From: Burkholderiales bacterium C2
GTDB lineage: Bacteria > Pseudomonadota > Gammaproteobacteria > Burkholderiales > Burkholderiaceae_C
NCBI GenBank assembly: GCA_005503085.1
Contig: SCOI01000003.1
Location: forward strand, 1 to 64,000
Direction: 5' to 3'
Length of the DNA: 64,000 nucleotides
How positions within the stretch are numbered: position 1 is the stretch's first letter; every line of letters starts with the position of its first letter. Positions 59,565 to 64,000 of the stretch are shown piece after piece. The notes beneath the pieces are model-generated. The model saw only the letters and a list, made by a program, of their open reading frames with translations. It ran no database searches and was not told the origin of the DNA. Made by a program: the position numbers and the translations under genes.

Positions 59565-59636
59565 TCCAGATCAAGACGGCCGGTACCACGGCCAGGGACA
59601 CTGCCGAGCAGGATCCTCTTGCTCAGGAGTGTTGCC

Positions 59637-60659
59637 ATGACGGAGAAGATGAAGGCTGCGGTGGTCCGTGAGTTCGGCCGTCCGCTGGACATCGACGAGG
59701 TGGATGTGCCCGAGGTGCCGCCGGGCCAGGTGCTGGTCAAGGTGGTGGCCAGCGGGGTCTGCCACACCGATCTGCACGCGGCCGAGGGCGACTGGCCGGT
59801 CCGGCCCAGCCTGCCCTTCATCCCGGGCCATGAGGGCGCTGGCTATGTGGCGCGGGTCGGGGCCGGCGTCAAGTTCCTGAAGGAGGGCGACCGGGTCGGT
59901 GTGCCCTGGCTGCACACCAGCTGCGGCCATTGCGAGCATTGTCTGGGCGGCTGGGAAACCTTGTGCGACGGCCAGCAGATGACCGGCTACACGGTCAACG
60001 GCGGCTTTGCCGAGTACGTGCTGGCCGACCCCGGCTATGTCGGCCATCTGCCGGCAGGGCTGGACTTCGCGCCGGCCGCGCCGGTGTTGTGCGCCGGCGT
60101 CACCGTCTACAAGGGCCTGAAGGTGCTGGACTGCAAGCCCGGTGACTGGATCGCGATCTCGGGCATCGGCGGCCTGGGCCATATGGCGGTGCAGTATGCG
60201 AAAGCGATGGGCTTTCATGTGATCGCCGTCGATGTGGCCGAGGACAAGCTGCAGCTGGCCCGCGAGCTCGGTGCCGAGCTGTGCCTCAACGCGGCCACGG
60301 GCGACCCGGTGGCCGAGGTGCAGAAGCAGCTGCGCGGCGCCCATGGCGTGCTGGTCACCGCGGTGTCGCGCAGCGCCTTCGCCCAGGGGCTCGCGATGCT
60401 GCACAAGCGCGGCACCATGTCCCTCGTCGGCCTGCCGCCGGGCAGCTTCGAGCTGCCCATCTTCGATATGGTGCTCAATGCCAAGACCGTGCGCGGCTCC
60501 ATCGTCGGCACCCGGCTGGACCTGCAGGAGGCGCTGCAGTTCGCCGGTGAAGGCAAGGTCAGCGCGCACTACTCGAGCGACAAGATCGAGAACATCAACC
60601 ACATCTTCGCCGCGATGAAGCAGGGCCGCATCGACGGCCGGGTGGTACTGGAAATCTGA
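59637..60659 (+). CDS. adhP: Zinc-dependent alcohol dehydrogenase
   Basis: NAD-dependent medium-chain dehydrogenase of 340 residues, of the AdhP type. Catalytic zinc ligands are in SGVCHTDLHA, GHEGAGYV and the late Cys; structural zinc ligands in CGHCEHCLGGWETLC; the coenzyme site is GIGGLGHMAVQYA. AGGAG before the ATG at 59637 sets the start. It stands downstream of liuE but is probably its own unit. Confidence 0.92.
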   Translation: MTEKMKAAVVREFGRPLDIDEVDVPEVPPGQVLVKVVASGVCHTDLHAAEGDWPVRPSLPFIPGHEGAGYVARVGAGVKFLKEGDRVGVPWLHTSCGHCEHCLGGWETLCDGQQMTGYTVNGGFAEYVLADPGYVGHLPAGLDFAPAAPVLCAGVTVYKGLKVLDCKPGDWIAISGIGGLGHMAVQYAKAMGFHVIAVDVAEDKLQLARELGAELCLNAATGDPVAEVQKQLRGAHGVLVTAVSRSAFAQGLAMLHKRGTMSLVGLPPGSFELPIFDMVLNAKTVRGSIVGTRLDLQEALQFAGEGKVSAHYSSDKIENINHIFAAMKQGRIDGRVVLEI

Positions 60660-60846
60660 GCGGCGCCTGCGCCGGCCAGGGCTGTGCGTCGCGCGCACGC
60701 CGGCAACTCGGCTTAAGACCGCCTTCATCATTCGCCCCCCAGAATCGGCGCCACGCCAGCTGGCCCATCCGGCTGCGGCTCAGTCCCGGCACAGACCGGA
60801 CGAAGCCGACAGGACGCCGAACAGAACATCAGGGGGAGATGCTTCG

Positions 60847-61560
60847 ATGAAGCACAACAAGGCTCTTAGCCCTTGCGGCGGGGCAGGACCGAGCGCGCTC
60901 GCTGCGGCGCTTTTGCTGGCCGCCTGCGGCGGCGGCGGTGGCAGCGATACGCCGCCCCCGCCACCCGTGACCGAGCCCGTGGGCATCGACAAGGCCTTGC
61001 TGCGCCAGCAGGTCGAGGTCTTCTTGGCCGAGCAGAAGGCCAGGATAGATGCGACCGATTGCCGCCAGAGCCAGACCGGTCCCTGCGAGCCGCTCACGGA
61101 CATCCGCTTTTCCCAGGGTCAGGCCTTGCCCACCAAGCTGCGTGCCGACCAGACCATCCTGCTGATCGATGATGGCATCGGCCATGCCGCCACGCTGCGC
61201 TACCGCTCGCGCATGCTGGGCTACTACCGGCTCATCGAGAGCAGCGGCCTGGTGGAGCCCCATGACCCGGTGATTGCGAGCACGCCGCGCTGGGGCGCCG
61301 AGCTGCTGCGTGCCATCGACGGCTTTCAGTACCGCGACGCTGCCGCTGATCACCGATTCGGTCTACGGCCTGGACCTCGGTCCCGTGCCCCACGCCACCA
61401 CCTCCTGGTCGGCGCCCCAGGCCCTGAACCGCTTGATCCACCTGAAGCAGCAGCTCGCCCCGACGATGGCGCCCGCTGCAAGCTGCAGGACCCCGCCTGG
61501 CACCGCCAGCAGGAGCTGTTCCGCCAGGGTTGGCTGCCGGCGGACTGGCGCTGGGAGTAG
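60847..61560 (+). CDS. Glycine-rich lipoprotein of unknown function, with apparent compensating frameshifts
   Basis: The 237-residue frame starts with a lipoprotein signal ([12 protein letters not shown]; lipobox Cys near 27). Residues up to about 163 ([13 protein letters not shown]) and the last 30 ([20 protein letters not shown]) use GC-rich third positions. Between 61338 and about 61460 this frame has poor codon use, while the +1 frame reads coherently ([20 protein letters not shown], then [16 protein letters not shown]) with strong GC3. Two opposite indels, real or sequencing errors, best explain this. I do not recognise the protein. AGGGGGAG precedes the ATG. Confidence 0.6.
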   Translation: MKHNKALSPCGGAGPSALAAALLLAACGGGGGSDTPPPPPVTEPVGIDKALLRQQVEVFLAEQKARIDATDCRQSQTGPCEPLTDIRFSQGQALPTKLRADQTILLIDDGIGHAATLRYRSRMLGYYRLIESSGLVEPHDPVIASTPRWGAELLRAIDGFQYRDAAADHRFGLRPGPRSRAPRHHLLVGAPGPEPLDPPEAAARPDDGARCKLQDPAWHRQQELFRQGWLPADWRWE

Positions 61561-61577
61561 GGACCGAACGGCGACGG

Positions 61578-61590
61578 GGGTCAGGTCTTG
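61578..61590 (-). repeat. Copy of 13-base word CAAGACCTGACCC (intergenic)
   Basis: The only exact intergenic copy, 18 bases after the stop of the frameshifted lipoprotein gene. Here it forms one side of an imperfect hairpin, GGTCAGGTCT against AGACAGGACC (8 of 10 pairs). Confidence 0.7.
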
Positions 61591-61680
61591 CGTCCAGACA
61601 GGACCAGGACTGCGGGCCGGGTATTTTGTAAGCGTCGGTAATCGCGGTCGCCCCTCTCAGGCCCGCCCGCGTTGCCCGAG

Positions 61681-61699
61681 CACTCAGGTCGACTGAGTG
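61681..61699. promoter_or_regulatory. Dyad upstream of the RTX-type lipoprotein gene
   Basis: Perfect inverted repeat CACTCAG-GTCGA-CTGAGTG, about 30 bases upstream of the start codon. It could be an operator or a small 5' hairpin. Confidence 0.45.
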
Positions 61700-61730
61700 A
61701 CAAGCAAGAACATCAGGGAGAACTCGATCA

Positions 61731-62858
61731 ATGAAGAGCAATAGAAAACAGACATCAGGCACTGCTGCACGCGCGGGTGCCTGGCCAACGGTGGCGCTGG
61801 TGCTTTTGCTGACCGCCTGTGGCGGCGGTGGCGGCGGTGGCGGCGGTGGCGGCGGAGGAGACACCCCAACTCCAACTCCGACACCGACACCGACACCAAC
61901 ACCAACACCAACACCAACACCAACACCAACACCAACACCCACGCCCACGCCCACGCCCACGCCAACGCCAACGCCAACGCCAACGCCGGCCCTGGCTGTC
62001 CACTCCCCCTATATCGCCAAGCCCAATGGCTATGACATCGAGTGGCGTCTGCAGGAGGCGGACGCCGCCAAGGCCAGGTCCATGGACGACAAGGCCTACG
62101 CGGCGGCGCCGGCCGGCAATGCCCATGGCTGGACCCATCAGGCCAAGCTGCTGGGCTCGGGGCTGTACCGCATCGAGATCAGCCAGGGCCACTTCTATCG
62201 CTTCTCCAGCAGCAATGAGTGGTCTGGCAATCTGACGGTCTATGACGCGGCGGGCTACCAGCTCTATGCCGGCCTGGGCGAGCTGGACCGGGTGCATCCG
62301 CTTGACGATCCGCTGGCCTACGAGCTGCTGGCCTTGCGCGACGGTGCGGTGTTCGTGAAGGTGGAGGCCAGCGGCGGCGCGATCTCAAGCCTGGTGGACC
62401 TGCTGATCGAAACCACCGGCGCCAGCGTCGGCGGCGATGCGCCCCGGCAGATCGACCTGGCCACCCTGGGCCAGGGGGCCGGCGCGGCGCTCGCCCATGC
62501 GGCTTTCTTCGGCGGGGCTGGCGCCGATCGCATCACCGGCAAGCCGCGCGCGCCCAACACCATCTTTGCCGGCAGCGGCGACGATGTGATCGAGCTCAAG
62601 ACCCAGGCCAAGACGCTCTCGCGCGTCGACGGCGGGCTGGCGCGCGACACCTTGATCGTCGGCTTCCCTAGCACCGCCGCGCAGCTCGGCCGCCTCAATG
62701 CCTACGGGCCTTACCGCCATCTGGCGCCGAACGGCAGCCTGCCCGACGCCCATGCACTGAGCGGTAGCCCCGACGGGGCCGTCATCATCGTGCGCAGCAT
62801 CGAGCGGGTGCAGTTCAGCGACAAGACACTGGAGTTCAAGGACCTGCCGGGTTACTGA
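61731..62858 (+). CDS. Lipoprotein with Gly and Pro-Thr repeats and RTX-like C-terminal motif
   Basis: The 375-residue protein has a lipobox (LVLLLTAC, Cys near 30), a run of 13 Gly, then about 21 Pro-Thr units (residues about 44-86) forming an extended linker, and a C-terminal domain with the RTX-like calcium motif [10 protein letters not shown] and GSGDDVIEL. The central part ([16 protein letters not shown]) may be a beta sandwich. It is likely fixed in the outer membrane with the head held away by the linker. The leader AGAACATCAGGG before its start resembles that of the previous lipoprotein gene. Function unknown. Confidence 0.75.
   Translation: MKSNRKQTSGTAARAGAWPTVALVLLLTACGGGGGGGGGGGGGDTPTPTPTPTPTPTPTPTPTPTPTPTPTPTPTPTPTPTPTPTPALAVHSPYIAKPNGYDIEWRLQEADAAKARSMDDKAYAAAPAGNAHGWTHQAKLLGSGLYRIEISQGHFYRFSSSNEWSGNLTVYDAAGYQLYAGLGELDRVHPLDDPLAYELLALRDGAVFVKVEASGGAISSLVDLLIETTGASVGGDAPRQIDLATLGQGAGAALAHAAFFGGAGADRITGKPRAPNTIFAGSGDDVIELKTQAKTLSRVDGGLARDTLIVGFPSTAAQLGRLNAYGPYRHLAPNGSLPDAHALSGSPDGAVIIVRSIERVQFSDKTLEFKDLPGY
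61863..61988. repeat. Hexanucleotide tandem repeat coding for Pro-Thr
   Basis: About 21 units of CCNACN in blocks: CCAACT/CCGACA, then a homogeneous block of CCAACA, then four CCCACG, then CCAACG. The blocks show unit-by-unit spread, as expected from slippage. The unit has six bases, so changes in copy number keep the reading frame and alter only linker length. Confidence 0.9.
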
Positions 62859-63523
62859 GCCAAGGTCCGGCCCAGGAAATCCAGTGTCCGCTGCCAGGCC
62901 AGCTGCGCGCTGGCCGCATCGAACACCTCGGGCCGCGTGTCGTTGAAGAAGGCATGGTCGGCCGGGTAGCGGTGGATCTCGGTCGGCACCTTCAGCGCGG
63001 CGACCAGGCCATCCACCGTCGCCGGCGTGCACCAGTCGTCGCGCTCGGCGAAATGGCCTTGCAGCGGGATGGCGATCCTGGCCGGGTCGGCGAACCCGGC
63101 CGGCGGGATGCCGTAGAAGCAGCACGCAGCGGCCAGGCCCGGCAGATGCACGGCGGCCGCGATGCTCAGCGCGCCGCCCATGCAGAAGCCCACGACGCCC
63201 ACTTTTGCGCCGACCTTGGGGCAGCGCGCCCGCAAATAGCCGAGCGCGCCGGCCAGGTCCTGGTGAGTAGCGTCGCCGAAGTCCAGCCCCGTCATCAGGT
63301 GATTGGCTTCGTCGGCGCTGCCGGCAATGCGGCCGCGATACAGATCGGGCGCCAGCGTCGTGAACCCGGCGGCGGCAAAGCGCTGGGCCAGCTCACGGAT
63401 ATGCGGGTTCAGCCCCCACCATTCCTGGATCAGTATCAGCCCGGGCCGGCCCGCGCCGGCCTCGGCCAGCCAGGCGCTGCTCGTGCCGCCGTCGGGGCGC
63501 TGGAAATCGATCATCTGTGCCAT
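62852..63523 (-). CDS. Dienelactone hydrolase family protein
   Basis: A 223-residue alpha/beta hydrolase with the family marks [16 protein letters not shown] (Glu in the active site), the cysteine nucleophile in GFCMGGALS, an Asp in AERDDWCTP and His in PADHAFFND. Family members open dienelactones from chlorocatechol breakdown, but many have other ester substrates, and no chlorocatechol genes are near. GGAG before the ATG at 63523 settles the start. Its end overlaps the convergent lipoprotein gene by seven bases. Confidence 0.9.
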   Translation of the reverse strand: MAQMIDFQRPDGGTSSAWLAEAGAGRPGLILIQEWWGLNPHIRELAQRFAAAGFTTLAPDLYRGRIAGSADEANHLMTGLDFGDATHQDLAGALGYLRARCPKVGAKVGVVGFCMGGALSIAAAVHLPGLAAACCFYGIPPAGFADPARIAIPLQGHFAERDDWCTPATVDGLVAALKVPTEIHRYPADHAFFNDTRPEVFDAASAQLAWQRTLDFLGRTLAQ

Positions 63524-63659
63524 GCATCTCTCCTTGTCGCTTGGGTGAGCCACCGGTGGGCCAGGCGCTGAGTAGACCTCAAGCCGGCCTGGACAGGCGC
63601 GATGGCCGTCAACTTTCGTCGGCGTATCTTGCGGTGCCGGAGCGCCGCGCCGCGAATCT

Positions 63660-64000
63660 TCAGGCCGCCGGGTAGCTGATCCTCAGCCCCAGTCCGCGCC
63701 CGTCCAGCCCATCGACAAAATCCAGCGTCGCGCCCTCGCGTTCGGCGATGCGCTTGACGATGGCCAGGCCCAGGCCGGTGCCTTGCTCGGTGCTGCCGGG
63801 CACGCGGTAGAAGCGTTCGAACACCCGCTCGCGCTGGGTCGGCTCCAGGCCGGGTCCGTTATCGCGTACCGTCAGCGCGATGCCAGCGGCCAGCTTGTCA
63901 AGGTGCACCTCGACCCGCGCGCCACCCGAGCTGTAGCGGATCGCGTTGTCTACCAGGTTGTCGACCACCGAGCAGAAGCCGCTGCGCTCCAGCAGCGCCT
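63660..64000 (-). CDS. Sensor histidine kinase, C-terminal part (runs off the window)
   Basis: The last 113 residues of a histidine kinase ATPase domain: N box VVDNLVDNAIRYSSGG, G1 box DNGPGL, F box FERFYR and G2 box GTGLGLAIV, ending LRISYPAA. The frame stays open to the right edge, so the gene is partial here. The sequence type (short G2, ERFYR) suits an EnvZ/QseC-like transmembrane sensor, but the sensor domain is outside the window. Confidence 0.9.
   Translation of the reverse strand, partial: ALLERSGFCSVVDNLVDNAIRYSSGGARVEVHLDKLAAGIALTVRDNGPGLEPTQRERVFERFYRVPGSTEQGTGLGLAIVKRIAEREGATLDFVDGLDGRGLGLRISYPAA

Noticed and set aside
61731-61990. Gly-Val or Trp-Ser repeat proteins on the minus strand of the Pro-Thr tract
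   Set aside because: They are mere antisense translations of the hexanucleotide repeat and lack starts and ribosome binding sites.

Overview
The window looks like a chromosomal segment of a high-GC betaproteobacterium of the order Burkholderiales, most likely in the Roseateles / Pelomonas / Mitsuaria / Rubrivivax neighbourhood. This rests on gene content (tandem lipid A acyltransferases next to dapF-DUF484-xerC, a thiC-thiO-thiS-thiG-thiDE order, a liu leucine-catabolism locus, FecR/LysM and PEP-CTERM-type proteins) and on strongly GC-rich third codon positions. No rRNA, tRNA, CRISPR array, complete insertion sequence or prophage was seen. The last gene runs off the right edge.

Layout. 0.1-7.3 kb: metK (minus) divergent from lpxL-lpxL-dapF-DUF484-xerC and an outer-membrane-like protein, most of them with overlapping start and stop codons. 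7.4-13.6 kb: rlmI, an Lrp-type regulator, glmS and a TPR/degenerate GGDEF/EAL protein. 13.7-17.8 kb: sulfate binding protein with cysB, a small molybdate-binding (Mop) protein, and soxR facing a small monooxygenase-like gene across a SoxR box. 17.8-24.4 kb: a GST gene and the thiamine operon thiC-thiO-thiS-thiG-thiDE, led by a TPP riboswitch with a hairpin that can hide the thiC ribosome binding site. 24.5-27.8 kb: a TonB-like protein, and a LysR regulator divergent from azoR-pirin. 27.8-32.3 kb: a four-gene minus-strand operon for a cohesin-like protein with a PEP-CTERM-like segment, a lipase, a protein ending in a dockerin-like module, and a small membrane protein. This is the most unusual gene set in the window. 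32.6-38.5 kb: isochorismatase-like hydrolase, second pirin, and copper control (cueR-copA facing copZ, each direction with its own CueR-type promoter), then an HD-GYP-type protein. 38.5-46.9 kb: a GIN-domain lipoprotein, a two-subunit molybdenum hydroxylase, and a LysM/FecR protein with a CHASE2 hybrid histidine kinase. 46.9-60.7 kb: a TetR regulator divergent from liuB, then liuC, liuD and liuE interrupted by a VapBC toxin-antitoxin pair, a GNAT acetyltransferase, a complete bioA-bioF-bioD-bioB set and a dinD gene; an alcohol dehydrogenase follows. 60.8-64 kb: two glycine-rich lipoproteins (one with compensating frameshifts, one with a Pro-Thr repeat and an RTX-like tail), a dienelactone hydrolase and a partial sensor kinase.

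How the parts fit: LiuB and LiuD form the biotin-dependent methylcrotonyl-CoA carboxylase, so placing the biotin synthesis genes inside the same locus joins cofactor supply to cofactor use. The thiamine operon carries its own ligand sensor. The copper and redox genes carry recognisable MerR-family promoters.

Two sequence-level signals stand out beyond genes. First, the exact 13-base word CAAGACCTGACCC occurs six times in the window, five of them inside unrelated genes, with at least six further one-mismatch copies; where it encodes Gln-Asp-Leu-Thr it uses the codon CAA. Second, a GC-rich palindromic repeat of the kind otherwise seen between genes (7.36-7.43 kb) appears to be inserted in frame inside bioA.
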